From: Bradyrhizobiaceae bacterium Ga0074131
GTDB lineage: Bacteria > Pseudomonadota > Alphaproteobacteria > Rhizobiales > Xanthobacteraceae
DNA length: 64,000 nucleotides
Direction of reading: 5' to 3'
NCBI GenBank assembly: GCA_001464035.1
Contig: LNEC01000019.1
Location: 186,001-250,000 of the forward strand
The notes below the pieces were generated by a model. It was given only the letters and a program-made list of their open reading frames with translations, was not told the origin of the DNA and made no database searches. Position 1 is the first letter of the stretch, and every line of letters begins with the position of its first letter. Both the position numbers and the translations under genes were made by a program. Below are positions 27,668 to 36,076 of this stretch, one piece after another.

Positions 27668-27704
27668 GAAAAAGGAAAGGGGCCCCAGCTTGCGCTGGAG
27701 CCCC
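27668..27704 (-). terminator. Terminator downstream of amtB (first copy)
   Basis: Read on the minus strand, GGGGCTCCAGC pairs with GCTGGGGCCCC around a short GCAA loop, and the RNA continues into a T-rich stretch (CCTTTCCTTTTTCC). It lies about 80 bp after the amtB stop. Confidence 0.75.
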
Positions 27705-27747
27705 TCGACGGTCGGGGCATTGCCGGGTATGTGCCCGAACCGTAGTT

Positions 27748-27780
27748 CCGGGCGCGACCTCGTGAGATCGCGCCCCCGGG
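27748..27780. other. GC-rich stem-loop just after amtB
   Basis: GGGCGCGA (27750-27757) pairs with TCGCGCCC (27768-27775), extended by flanking CCGG bases, 5-6 bp after the amtB stop. It may protect the 3' end of the glnK-amtB mRNA or add to termination. Confidence 0.6.
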
Positions 27781-27785
27781 AGACC

Positions 27786-29228
27786 TCACATGTTGTAGGC
27801 GCGCTCGGTGTGCTCGGTGATGTCCAGACCCTCGCGCTCCACCTCGACGGTGGCGCGCAGCCCGACGATCACATCGACGACCTTGAAGAGGATCGCCGAA
27901 CCGATGCCCGACCACAGCAGCGTGGTGCCGACGCCCCAGAGCTGCGACGTCATCTGGGCGACCAGATCGTAATCGGCGATCTTGCCGGCGACGTAGTCCA
28001 TGACGCCGGTGCCGCCGAGGGCCGGATTTACCAGGATGCCGGTTCCGAGCGCGCCGACGATGCCGCCGACGCAGTGGACGCCGAACACGTCGAGCGAGTC
28101 GTCATAGCCGAGCGCGTTCTTGATCACCGTGCAGAAGAACAGGCAGACAATGCCGACCACCAGCCCGAGCACGATCGCTCCCATCGGACCGGCAAAGCCG
28201 GCCGCGGGGGTGACGGCGACAAGTCCCGCCACCGCCCCGGTCAAGGCCCCGAGCAGCGAGGGATGGCCCTTGATGATCCATTCGGCAAACATCCACGACA
28301 GCGCCGCCGCCGCGGTCGCGACGAAGGAATTGGTCATGGCGAGCGCGGCGCCGCCCGAGGCTTCGAGGTTCGATCCGGCATTGAAGCCGAACCAGCCGAC
28401 CCAGAGCAGCGAGGCGCCGATCATGGTCATGGTCAGCGAATGCGGCGCCATCAGTTCCTTGCCGTATCCGGTCCGCTTGCCGATCAGGATCGCGCCGACG
28501 AGACCTGCGATGCCGGCGTTGATGTGCACCACGGTGCCGCCGGCGAAGTCGAGCGCGCCCTTCTTGAAGATCCAGCCGGCGTCGGCGTTGATCTCGTCGA
28601 GCTTGGCCTGCGCCGCGGTCTTCGCCGCAGCATCTCCCGCCGCGGCAAGCGCCTTGACCGCATCCGTGATCAGGTCCGGTCCGGGCCAGTACCAGACCAT
28701 GTGCGCGATCGGAAGGTAGATCAGCGTCACCCAGAGCGGAACGAACAGCGCGACCGCCGCGAACTTCATGCGTTCGGCGAACGCGCCGACGATGAGAGCG
28801 GGGGTGATCGCCGCGAAGGTCATCTGGAAGCAGATGTACACGAGCTCCGAGATATTGGCGTCGACGCTGAACGTCGCTGCCTTGGAGTCCGTGGTCACGC
28901 CGGTCAGGAAGGCCTTGGAGAAGCCGCCGATGAAGTCGGAGCCGCCGGTGAAGGCCAGGCTGTAGCCGTACACCGTCCACAGGATGATCACGATGCAGAC
29001 GGTGTAGAAAACCTGCGCCAGCACCGAGAGCATGTTCTTGGAGCGGACCAGGCCGCCGTAGAACAGCGCAAGGCCCGGGATCGTCATCAGCAGTACCAGC
29101 ACCGTCGATGTCAGCATCCAGGCATTGTCGCCCTTGTTGACGGTAGGCTCCGCATAGGCGGCGGTCGCGGCGAACAGGCCGAGGGCGAGGGCCGCTGATC
29201 CCGCGCGATAGGGACGTTTGAACGTCAT
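27786..29228 (-). CDS. amtB: Ammonium transporter AmtB (copy 1)
   Basis: Trimeric inner-membrane ammonium channel. 480 residues from the ATG at 29228, with a cleavable N-terminal signal (LGLFAATAAYAEPT) and about eleven membrane helices. Family signatures: GLALFYGGLVRSKNMLSV, TFAAITPALIVGAFAERM, the first pore His and FAGG loop in GALDFAGGTVVHINAG, and FGVHCVGGIVGALGTG with the second pore His. The insert AKTAAQAKLDEINADAG before the pore is longer than in copy 2. It follows glnK by 37 bp, so PII gating is expected. Confidence 0.95.
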   Translation of the reverse strand: MTFKRPYRAGSAALALGLFAATAAYAEPTVNKGDNAWMLTSTVLVLLMTIPGLALFYGGLVRSKNMLSVLAQVFYTVCIVIILWTVYGYSLAFTGGSDFIGGFSKAFLTGVTTDSKAATFSVDANISELVYICFQMTFAAITPALIVGAFAERMKFAAVALFVPLWVTLIYLPIAHMVWYWPGPDLITDAVKALAAAGDAAAKTAAQAKLDEINADAGWIFKKGALDFAGGTVVHINAGIAGLVGAILIGKRTGYGKELMAPHSLTMTMIGASLLWVGWFGFNAGSNLEASGGAALAMTNSFVATAAAALSWMFAEWIIKGHPSLLGALTGAVAGLVAVTPAAGFAGPMGAIVLGLVVGIVCLFFCTVIKNALGYDDSLDVFGVHCVGGIVGALGTGILVNPALGGTGVMDYVAGKIADYDLVAQMTSQLWGVGTTLLWSGIGSAILFKVVDVIVGLRATVEVEREGLDITEHTERAYNM

Positions 29229-29265
29229 TTGTTTTACTCCTGAGTGGGAAAGGTTGAGCGCGAAA

Positions 29266-29604
29266 TCAGAGGGCCGCGGCGTCGGCCTCGCCGGTGCGGA
29301 TGCGGACCGCATGGTCGAGGTTGATGACGAAGATCTTGCCGTCGCCGATCTGCCCGGTTTTGGCCGCCGTCGTGATGGCGTCGATGGTCTTGTCGACCTG
29401 GTCCGAGGCGACCGCGACCTCGATCTTGATCTTGGGCAGGAAGCTCACCGCGTATTCGGCCCCGCGATAAATCTCCGTATGGCCCTTCTGCCGGCCGTAT
29501 CCCTTGACTTCCGTCACCGTCAGGCCGTGAACGCCAATGGCGGTCAGGGCGTCCCGGACTTCTTCGAGCTTGAATGGCTTGATGATCGCCATAACAATTT
29601 TCAT
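29266..29604 (-). CDS. glnK: PII signal protein GlnK (copy 1)
   Basis: Trimeric nitrogen sensor that blocks AmtB under ammonium excess. 112 residues. Starts MKIVMAIIKPFKLEEV; T-loop with uridylylatable Tyr51 in GHTEIYRGAEY; B-loop KTGQIGDGKIFV binds ATP and 2-oxoglutarate. Upstream lies a sigma-54-like sequence. Differs from the second copy at scattered positions, for example IKIEVAVASDQ here against LRIEIAVASDL there. Confidence 0.96.
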   Translation of the reverse strand: MKIVMAIIKPFKLEEVRDALTAIGVHGLTVTEVKGYGRQKGHTEIYRGAEYAVSFLPKIKIEVAVASDQVDKTIDAITTAAKTGQIGDGKIFVINLDHAVRIRTGEADAAAL

Positions 29605-29911
29605 GGGTCCTATCCCCGCTTGGGCCCGGTTCAGACTCGACCGGGCGTTCTCGACTGAGATTCACCACGCGGAGAAGGTCACTACGCGGGCACAGCCAGC
29701 CTCCATAGAATCAAATGCCGTGCCAGACCGACGGCATTCCCTAACGGATTATGAACGCGGACCTTTTCGCGCTTTCCCGGAATCCTTCGCAGCTGCGATG
29801 TTCCGCCGCGCCTAAAGCATAGCCATGCCTGCCCAGACATCAGGCAGGACAGGCTCCCGACATATTCCTGCCCACCCGGCGGGCAACCGGAGGGTATTTA
29901 GGTAACGGGGA
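29605..29911. other. Intergenic region between the two glnK-amtB units
   Basis: 307 bp without a gene. It holds the sigma-54-like promoter described separately and, near 29827-29850, a small CCTGCC...GGCAGG inverted repeat that could lie at the end of the second amtB transcript. I see no open reading frame of note and no repeat. Confidence 0.6.
29711..29725 (-). promoter_or_regulatory. Probable sigma-54 promoter of glnK-amtB copy 1
   Basis: Minus strand TGGCACGGCATTTGA. The -24 part TGGCAC is exact and the spacing fits; the -12 part is TTGA where TTGC is usual, one mismatch. Transcription would start near 29699, giving a leader of about 95 bases. NtrC-controlled sigma-54 promoters are the rule for glnK-amtB. 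Confidence 0.6.
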
Positions 29912-31222
29912 TTATTGCAGCGCCTCGCCATGCTGCGAAATATCCAGGCCTTCCATCTCCTGCTGCAGCGAAACCCGCAACGGCACGAACACGCCGACCA
30001 GTTTGAGCAGCACGAACGTCATGCCGCCCGACCACAGCAAGGTGACGGCCACGCCGTAGAACTGGATCAGCAGCTGACGCGGATTGCCTTCCAGCAGGCC
30101 GGAGGTCCCTCCGATCGCGGCCGTCGCGAACACGCCGGCGAGCAGCGTGCCAGTGATTCCCCCGATACCGTGGACCCCGAACACATCGAGCGAATCATCG
30201 TAACTGAAGCGCTGCTTCAGGCTGGTGCAGGCCCAGAAGCACAGCAAGCCGGCGGCCATGCCAATGACGATGCCGTGCCAAGGCTCAACGAATCCGGACG
30301 CCGGCGTGATGGTGCCCAATCCGGCGATCGCGCCGGAGATCATGCCGAGCACCGACGGCTTGCGCCGGGTCGACCATTCGACGGCGGCCCAAGTCAGCGC
30401 GCCGGCGCAGGCGGCCAGATGCGTGGCGGTGATCGCCATCACGGCGCGCGGACTGGCCGACAGCGCCGAGCCGCCATTGAAGCCGAACCATCCGACCCAG
30501 AGCATACCGGTGCCGATCACCGCGAGCGACAGATCGAACGGGGCCAAATTCTCCGTGCCGTAGCCATGACGCTTGCCGATCACCTTGGCCGCGACCAGGC
30601 CGCCGATTCCGGCGGACAGATGCACCACGAGACCGCCGGCAAAATCCAGCACGCCCATGGTGGCGAGGAAGCCGCCGCCCCAGACCCAATGTGCCAGCGG
30701 CACATAGACGAACATGAACCAGCCGACCGAAAACAGCAGATAGGCCGAGAACCGCATGCGATCGGCCACCGCGCCTGCCACCAGCGCGACCGTGATGATC
30801 GCAAAGGTCATCTGGTAGAGCATGAACAGCGCTTCGGGAATCGTCTTCGCCGCCGGGTTGACGTCGTCCATCTTCATGCCGGCGAGAAACCAGCGATCCA
30901 GCGTCCCGAGCCAGGGGCCGTCGCCGACGAACGCCAGCGAGTAGCCGAATGCGACCCAGAGAATCGAAATGAGCGCCACGGCGGCCAGGCTTTGCGCCAT
31001 CGTTGCCAGTACGTTTTTCTTGCGCACCATGCCGGAATAGAACAGCGCCAGGCCCGGGATGGTCATCATCAGCACCAGCGCGGTGGCTGCGATCATCCAT
31101 GCCGTGTCGGCGGCGTTGATGCCGGATGTATCAGCAAGAGCCGGCGTCACCGGCGATGCGAACCATGTTGCGATCGAAAAGGTCGCCGCAGCGCGGGCTG
31201 CGTGACGTGGCAGAACCCCCAT
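29912..31222 (-). CDS. amtB: Ammonium transporter AmtB (copy 2)
   Basis: 436 residues from the ATG at 31222 (MGVLPRHAAR); the open frame further upstream runs through the other-frame glnK region and is not coding. Signal sequence, then the same signatures as copy 1: GLALFYSGMVRKKNVLAT, GVLDFAGGLVVHLSAG with the first pore His, FGVHGIGGITGTLLAG with the second. Lacks the long insert of copy 1. It lies 80 bp after its own glnK. Divergence between the copies suggests an old duplication and possibly different affinity or PII pairing. Confidence 0.94.
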   Translation of the reverse strand: MGVLPRHAARAAATFSIATWFASPVTPALADTSGINAADTAWMIAATALVLMMTIPGLALFYSGMVRKKNVLATMAQSLAAVALISILWVAFGYSLAFVGDGPWLGTLDRWFLAGMKMDDVNPAAKTIPEALFMLYQMTFAIITVALVAGAVADRMRFSAYLLFSVGWFMFVYVPLAHWVWGGGFLATMGVLDFAGGLVVHLSAGIGGLVAAKVIGKRHGYGTENLAPFDLSLAVIGTGMLWVGWFGFNGGSALSASPRAVMAITATHLAACAGALTWAAVEWSTRRKPSVLGMISGAIAGLGTITPASGFVEPWHGIVIGMAAGLLCFWACTSLKQRFSYDDSLDVFGVHGIGGITGTLLAGVFATAAIGGTSGLLEGNPRQLLIQFYGVAVTLLWSGGMTFVLLKLVGVFVPLRVSLQQEMEGLDISQHGEALQ

Positions 31223-31302
31223 GATATTTCCCCAGCCTGTTGATGTGCGATGTCTTGAAGCGATGTCTTGGCGCATCGCTGTTCTTGCGCGGTAAGCGGT
31301 GG

Positions 31303-31641
31303 TCAGAGCGCGTCGCTGTCGGTTTCGCCGGTGCGAATGCGCAGCGCGTGATCGATCGGAGTCACGAAGATCTTGCCGTCGCCGATCTGGCCGGTGCGCG
31401 CGCTTTGCGTGATCACCTCGACCGCCTTGTCCGCGAGATCGGACGCGACGGCGATTTCGATCCGCAGCTTGGGCAGAAAGTTCACGACATATTCGGCGCC
31501 GCGATAGATCTCGGTGTGGCCCTTCTGGCGGCCGTAACCCTTGACCTCGGTCACCGTCATGCCGTGGACGCCGATGGCGGTCAGGGCCTGGCGGACCTCG
31601 TCCAGCTTGAAGGGTTTGATGATCGCGACGACGAGTTTCAT
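31303..31641 (-). CDS. glnK: PII signal protein GlnK (copy 2)
   Basis: 112 residues, the same length as copy 1 and alike along the whole chain. MKLVVAIIKPFKLDEV start, T-loop GHTEIYRGAEYVVNFLP with the uridylylated Tyr, B-loop RTGQIGDGKIFV. The upstream 230 bp contain TGGCAC and TTGCAT on the plus strand, but spacing and direction do not fit a sigma-54 promoter for this gene. Confidence 0.95.
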   Translation of the reverse strand: MKLVVAIIKPFKLDEVRQALTAIGVHGMTVTEVKGYGRQKGHTEIYRGAEYVVNFLPKLRIEIAVASDLADKAVEVITQSARTGQIGDGKIFVTPIDHALRIRTGETDSDAL

Positions 31642-31870
31642 GGTCAGACCTTGTTCTCTCTATTCCGGCAGGTGGAGCACAGGTGATTTGCGCGCGATCA
31701 AATCTGGCATCTTTCCGGGCAAATGGCACAAAAAAGTTGCATGCCGTGGCAAAACATTTGTGGTCGGGCGCCGGCGTCCCTGTACAGGGTCCCGGATCGT
31801 CCGCCACAATGCCGGCTTTCGGCGCCCGACTCATTTGCCGTCGCTGCATTCAACCGGGGGACAAGACAGT

Positions 31871-32761
31871 ATGGCCAGCCGATCTTGGTTCTATGCATCC
31901 GAGGGCCAGCAGCAGGGTCCGTACCCCGAGATCCAGCTGCGCGAGTTGATCGCCAGAGGCGCCATCACGGCGGACACGCTGGTCTGGACCGAGGGCATGG
32001 CCAACTGGCAGAGGGCAGCTGAAATCCCGGGCCTCGCGCCGGATGTCTCCTCCGGGCCGCCCGTGATACCGCGTTCGAGCGGTGCCGAACCGGGCACAGC
32101 AGGGCACAGCGATGGCCCGCTTTCGATCGATTTCGGAATTTGGGACTTCGCCTGGTGCAGCCTCGTGCTTCTCGTCGGTCTCATCCTCGTCATCCCGGCT
32201 CCATGGGCGCTGGTATGGTACATCCAGTGGCTCGTACCGTGTGTGCACGTGCCGGGCCGCCCCAATCTCAGCTTCGTCGGCACGGCGATGACGCTCGTTC
32301 CCTGGTATTTCGGAGCCGTCGTGCTCTCTGTCGGCGTTGCTCTGACCGGCATCGAGTTGCTCAACAATCTGATGTTCCTGGTTCAGATCGCTCTGTATTG
32401 GCTGTTCATCGTTTGGTTGATCGCGAACCTCGCTTCCAACGAGCAACCGCTCGGGCTCCGTTTTTCGGGCTCATTCTGGGCGTTTCTCGGATGGACCATT
32501 CTGGCGGTTGTCTCGGTCATTACGATCATCGGCTGGGCGTGGGTTTACGCAGCCATGACGCGGTGGATTTGCCGGAATATCCAGGGCACGCGGCGCGAAG
32601 TCGTATTCACCGGCACCGGACTGGAGTTGCTGTGGCGTACCGTCGTGGCCGCAATCGCCAGCGTGTTCATCATCCCGATACCATGGGTGTATCGCTGGAT
32701 GTGGCGCTGGCTGGCGTCGCAGACGATCTTGACCGAGCGAGGCGCGCGGGTGAACGGCTGA
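31871..32761 (+). CDS. GYF_2-domain polytopic membrane protein
   Basis: 296 residues from the ATG at 31871. The N-terminal 55 residues are a GYF_2 (DUF4339) domain: WFYASEGQQQGPYPEIQLRE and LVWTEGMANWQRAAEIPG. A Pro/Ser-rich linker leads to a hydrophobic part with about five membrane segments, rich in Trp, and a predicted signal-less N-terminus in the cytoplasm. GYF domains bind proline-rich peptides, so this could recruit a partner to the membrane. Partner and role unknown. Ends 4 bp before the convergent tesB. Confidence 0.82.
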   Translation: MASRSWFYASEGQQQGPYPEIQLRELIARGAITADTLVWTEGMANWQRAAEIPGLAPDVSSGPPVIPRSSGAEPGTAGHSDGPLSIDFGIWDFAWCSLVLLVGLILVIPAPWALVWYIQWLVPCVHVPGRPNLSFVGTAMTLVPWYFGAVVLSVGVALTGIELLNNLMFLVQIALYWLFIVWLIANLASNEQPLGLRFSGSFWAFLGWTILAVVSVITIIGWAWVYAAMTRWICRNIQGTRREVVFTGTGLELLWRTVVAAIASVFIIPIPWVYRWMWRWLASQTILTERGARVNG

Positions 32762-32765
32762 TCGC

Positions 32766-33626
32766 CTATTTGCGCTGGCGCAGCGAGCCTTCCTGCGCCA
32801 CGGACGCCACCAGCGTGCCGTCCTGCTTGAAGATCATGCCGCGAGTCAGGCCGCGGCCGCCGCGCGCGCTGGGCGAGTCCTGCGCGTAGAGCAGCCATTC
32901 GTCGGCGCGGAACGCGCGGTGAAACCACATCGCGTGATCGAGGCTCGCCGGCATCATCCGCTTGTCGAACAGCGTCCGTCCGTAGCGCGCCATCGCCGCG
33001 TCCAGCAGCGAGAAATCCGAGGCATAGGCCAGCGCGCACATGTGCAGCGCCGGGTCGTCCGGCAGTTTCGAGGCGGTCCGGATCCAGACATTGATGCGGC
33101 CGTCGTCGATCTTCTCGCCGAAATAGCGCCCGAGTTCGACCGGGCGCAGTTCGATCGGCCGGTCCGACTCGTAATAGCGCCGGATGAATTCCGGCATCTC
33201 CCGGAACATCGGCTGTTTCGCCACCTCCTCGGCCGTGAGCTTTTCCGGCGGCGGCACGTCGGGCATCTCGTCCTGGTGGTCGAACGCGCCTTCTTCCTCG
33301 ACATGAAACGACACCATGATCGAGAAGATGGCGTTGCCATGCTGGATCGCAGTGACCCGGCGGGTCGAATAGCTCCTGCCGTCGCGCAGCCGTTCGACCT
33401 CGTAGATGATCGGAATCTGCGGATCGCCCGGCAGGATGAAATAGCAGTGCAGCGAATGCGGCAGCCGGCCCTCGACGGTGCGGCACGCCGCCACCATCGC
33501 CTGCCCGATCACCTGACCGCCGAACACGCGCTGCCAGCTCGTCTTCGGGCTGCTGCCGCGGAACAGGTTCACCTCGATCGGCTCGAGATCGAGAATGGAA
33601 ATCAGGTCGATGACGCCTTTGGACAT
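32766..33626 (-). CDS. tesB: Acyl-CoA thioesterase II
   Basis: Double hot-dog thioesterase that hydrolyses medium and long acyl-CoAs. 286 residues. N-terminal hot-dog with NLFRGSSPKTSWQRVFGGQVIGQA; C-terminal hot-dog with the catalytic Asp in MMPASLDHAMWFHRAFRAD, followed by DEWLLYAQDSPSA and RGMIFKQDGTLVASVAQEG, all classical TesB. No operon partner. Confidence 0.95.
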   Translation of the reverse strand: MSKGVIDLISILDLEPIEVNLFRGSSPKTSWQRVFGGQVIGQAMVAACRTVEGRLPHSLHCYFILPGDPQIPIIYEVERLRDGRSYSTRRVTAIQHGNAIFSIMVSFHVEEEGAFDHQDEMPDVPPPEKLTAEEVAKQPMFREMPEFIRRYYESDRPIELRPVELGRYFGEKIDDGRINVWIRTASKLPDDPALHMCALAYASDFSLLDAAMARYGRTLFDKRMMPASLDHAMWFHRAFRADEWLLYAQDSPSARGGRGLTRGMIFKQDGTLVASVAQEGSLRQRK

Positions 33627-33647
33627 GGCTGCGCTTTCGGTTTCCGC

Positions 33648-33685
33648 GTCATTCCGGGCCCGCGCTGCGCGCGCCCCGGAATGAC
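33648..33685. repeat. Short palindromic repeat between tesB and ubiH-like gene
   Basis: GTCATTCCGGG (33648-33658) pairs with the complementary CCGGAATGAC (33676-33685) around a GC-rich loop (CCGCGCTGCGCGCGCC). This type of CATTCCGGG palindrome is, from memory, widespread in Bradyrhizobium intergenic DNA. Confidence 0.65.
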
Positions 33686-33734
33686 AAACGGGAGAATTTG
33701 CCCTTGTTTCTCAATCCTGTTTCGCCCAGCTATA

Positions 33735-33772
33735 CTCCGGGAGCAAGGGTTTGCTCCGGGAGCAAGGGTTTG
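33735..33772. repeat. Exact 19-bp tandem duplication in the ubiH-like leader
   Basis: CTCCGGGAGCAAGGGTTTG occurs twice, back to back (33735-33753 and 33754-33772), ending 16 bp before the start codon of the next gene. Confidence 0.95.
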
Positions 33773-33788
33773 AGTAGGCAGGTCCAAC

Positions 33789-35009
33789 ATGTCGGCACAG
33801 CGTAGCATTGTCATCGGCGGCGGCGCGTTTGCAGGGCTGGCGCTGGCGCTGGCGCTGCGTCAGGGCCTTGGCGCCGATATCCCGGTCATCGTCGCCGATC
33901 CCGCGCTGGCGTCGCGGCCAAGCCGCGATCCCCGCGCCACCGCCATCGTCGCGGCCTGCCGCCGGCTGTTCGCAGCGCTCGAGGTATGGGATGAGGTCGC
34001 AGCCGTGGCGCAGCCGATCACCGACATGGTCGTCACCGATTCCAGGCTGGAAGACGCCACCCGGCCGGTGTTCCTGACGTTTGCCGGCGATGTCGAGCCG
34101 GGCGAGCCGTTCGCGCATATGGTCGAGAATCGCCATCTGATCGACGCGCTGGTGGCGCGCGCCGAGGCTGAGGGCATCGACCTCAGGGCCACCGCGGTGA
34201 CGGGTTTTGATTCGCGCAGCGACGGCGTCGACGTGACGCTGGCCGACGGCAGCGTCATCGAGGCCAGCCTGCTGGTCGCCGCCGATGGCGCGCGCTCCAG
34301 ATTGCGCGAGCGCGCCGGGATCGCCACCCATGGCTGGGACTACGATCAATCCGGCATCGTGGTCACGGTCGGCCACGAGCGCGATCATCACGGCCGCGCC
34401 GAGGAACATTTTCTCCCGGCAGGACCGTTCGCGATCCTGCCGCTGACCGGAAAGCGATCGTCGCTGGTGTGGACCGAGAAGCGCGCGGAAGCCGCGCGCA
34501 TCGTCGGCCTGAGCGACGAGAAATTTCACGGTGAACTCGAGCAGCGGTTCGGGCTGCATCTCGGCGAGATCAAGGCACTTGACACGCCACGCGCGTTTCC
34601 GCTCGGTTATTTCGTCGCGCGCTCTTTCATCGGCGCGCGGCTGGCGCTGGTCGGCGACGCCGCGCATGTGATTCACCCGATCGCGGGCCAGGGCCTCAAT
34701 ATGGGCCTGAAGGATGTTGCGGCACTGGCCGAAGTGATCGTCGACGCCGCGCGGCTCGGCATCGACCTCGGCCAGGCCGACGTGCTCGATCGCTACCAGC
34801 GCTGGCGGCGGTTCGACACCATGGCGATGGGCCTCGCCACCAATTCGCTGAATCTGCTGTTCTCCAACGAATCGACGCTGCTGCGCACGGCGCGCGATAT
34901 CGGGCTCGGCCTGGTCGATCGCGCGCCGCCGCTGAAGAACTTCTTCATCCGCCAGGCCGCGGGACTGTCGGGCGAGGTGCCGCGGTTGTTGAAGGGCGAG
35001 GCGTTGTAG
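33789..35009 (+). CDS. Ubiquinone-biosynthesis FAD hydroxylase, UbiH/UbiF/UbiL family
   Basis: Flavoprotein monooxygenase hydroxylating the ubiquinone ring. 406 residues. FAD-binding GxGxxG region IVIGGGAFAGLALAL, the second motif DGARSRLRERAGI, and the GD motif LALVGDAAHVIHPIAGQGLNMGL characteristic of the family. Which ring position it acts on cannot be told; alphaproteobacteria use UbiL or UbiH-like enzymes for one to three positions. A tandem 19-bp repeat lies in its leader, and a palindrome follows its stop. Confidence 0.92.
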   Translation: MSAQRSIVIGGGAFAGLALALALRQGLGADIPVIVADPALASRPSRDPRATAIVAACRRLFAALEVWDEVAAVAQPITDMVVTDSRLEDATRPVFLTFAGDVEPGEPFAHMVENRHLIDALVARAEAEGIDLRATAVTGFDSRSDGVDVTLADGSVIEASLLVAADGARSRLRERAGIATHGWDYDQSGIVVTVGHERDHHGRAEEHFLPAGPFAILPLTGKRSSLVWTEKRAEAARIVGLSDEKFHGELEQRFGLHLGEIKALDTPRAFPLGYFVARSFIGARLALVGDAAHVIHPIAGQGLNMGLKDVAALAEVIVDAARLGIDLGQADVLDRYQRWRRFDTMAMGLATNSLNLLFSNESTLLRTARDIGLGLVDRAPPLKNFFIRQAAGLSGEVPRLLKGEAL

Positions 35010-35034
35010 GACGGGAGGGAGTCACCGGCAATAC

Positions 35035-35059
35035 GAAGGGGCGCGACGCGCCCCCCTTC
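35035..35059 (+). terminator. GC-rich hairpin after the ubiH-like gene
   Basis: GAAGGGGCGCG pairs with CGCGCCCCCCTTC with little loop, 26 bp after the stop codon. There is no clear T-tract, so efficiency is uncertain. Confidence 0.55.
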
Positions 35060-35182
35060 CAGGAAGAATGGGTAAATCGCTTCTAACCGCTATCGCATCG
35101 AATTAAGGAACCTGCGTCCACCAGGGTCGGCCCTCATGCCGGTACAGAACCCGCAATGACGAGGAGATCACGACGCTTTGCG

Positions 35183-35380
35183 CTAATCGATCTTCCTCGC
35201 CTCTTCCGGCAGCATGATCGGGATGCCGTCGCGGATCGGATAAGCGAGCTTGGCCGAACGCGAGATCAGTTCCTGCTTCGCCGCATCGAACTCCAGCGGG
35301 CCCTTGGTCAGCGGGCAGACCAGGATTTCCAGCAGCTTGGGATCGACGCTGCCTTCATGGCGTTCGGGTGCGGATGTCAT
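35183..35380 (-). CDS. Trm112-family small protein
   Basis: 65 residues from the ATG at 35380. Reads VDPKLLEILVCPLTKGPLEF and AYPIRDGIPIMLPEEARKID, matching the YcaR/Trm112 family of short methyltransferase-activating or chaperone-like proteins. The usual zinc Cys pair is reduced to the single Cys in VCPLT. Its bacterial function is poorly known. Confidence 0.9.
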   Translation of the reverse strand: MTSAPERHEGSVDPKLLEILVCPLTKGPLEFDAAKQELISRSAKLAYPIRDGIPIMLPEEARKID

Positions 35381-35445
35381 GCGTGGGCCTCCTGCTTGGT
35401 CTCTCGATCCCTTAGCATATTCGGTCGACACCGCTAGCCGCGTCG

Positions 35446-35979
35446 TCATCGCGCCGCGATGGCGAGCAATTCATCGAGCACCGCCGACTGTTGGCTCCGT
35501 GGCAGCGGCTGCTCCGACAGCGCAAACCCGAGAAACGCCCAATAAAGGATGTGTGCCCGGGCCCGGGCCACGCCGGGCGAGAGCCCCTTGGCCCGGAACA
35601 GGCGTGCCATGTAGGTCAGCCGGCGCCGGTCGATGGCCTGCACGGCTGCCCGGGCCTTGGGATCGACGCTCGCCCAGGTGCGGACCGCGTTCTCCAGCGC
35701 CGGCCGGCTGCCGAACGCGCGGCGCAGCAACAACGGCAGCGGATCGGCGGTGTCGGCCGCGGCGAGGTCGGCGATCACCTGTTCGGCGGCGACATCGCGC
35801 CAATGTGCGAGGACCGCGGCGTGGAACGCGGCGAGATCGGCGAAATGCCAGTAGAAGCTGCCCCGCGACACCCCCATTGCCTTGGCCAGCGGCTCGGCCT
35901 TCAGGGCCGTGAATCCGTTCTGGGTCAGGGTCCTGAGGCCCTGATCGAGCCAGTCTTTGGCGGAAAGCTGGTCGGCCAT
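35446..35979 (-). CDS. TetR-family transcriptional regulator
   Basis: 177 residues. The N-terminal HTH shows LKAEPLAKAMGVSRGSFYWHF, a close TetR consensus; the C-terminal part is an all-alpha ligand domain. Transcribed away from the small membrane protein gene at 36077; the intervening DNA has two similar palindromes, so it most likely represses itself and that gene. The inducer is unknown. Confidence 0.92.
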   Translation of the reverse strand: MADQLSAKDWLDQGLRTLTQNGFTALKAEPLAKAMGVSRGSFYWHFADLAAFHAAVLAHWRDVAAEQVIADLAAADTADPLPLLLRRAFGSRPALENAVRTWASVDPKARAAVQAIDRRRLTYMARLFRAKGLSPGVARARAHILYWAFLGFALSEQPLPRSQQSAVLDELLAIAAR

Positions 35980-36000
35980 GAGGGTCCCTGCGGCAACTCA

Positions 36001-36018
36001 CCATACACTACTGTATTG
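36001..36018. promoter_or_regulatory. Probable TetR operator 1
   Basis: CCATACA-CTAC-TGTATTG: an 18-bp imperfect palindrome 22 bp upstream of the tetR start, one base away from exact symmetry. Confidence 0.75.
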
Positions 36019-36046
36019 ACATCCTTTCGCGCAACGGTCACAAATA

Positions 36047-36064
36047 CCATACAGTCATGTATGG
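36047..36064. promoter_or_regulatory. Probable TetR operator 2
   Basis: CCATACA-GTCA-TGTATGG: exact 7-bp arms with a 4-bp spacer, the same layout as operator 1, 46 bp away centre to centre. It overlaps the ribosome-binding region of the gene starting at 36077. Confidence 0.78.
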
Positions 36065-36076
36065 AGGGCGGTCCGG

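Noticed and set aside
31728..31748. Sigma-54 promoter formed by TGGCAC and TTGCAT
   Set aside because: The spacing between the GG and GC elements is 12 bases instead of 10 and the direction points away from glnK copy 2.
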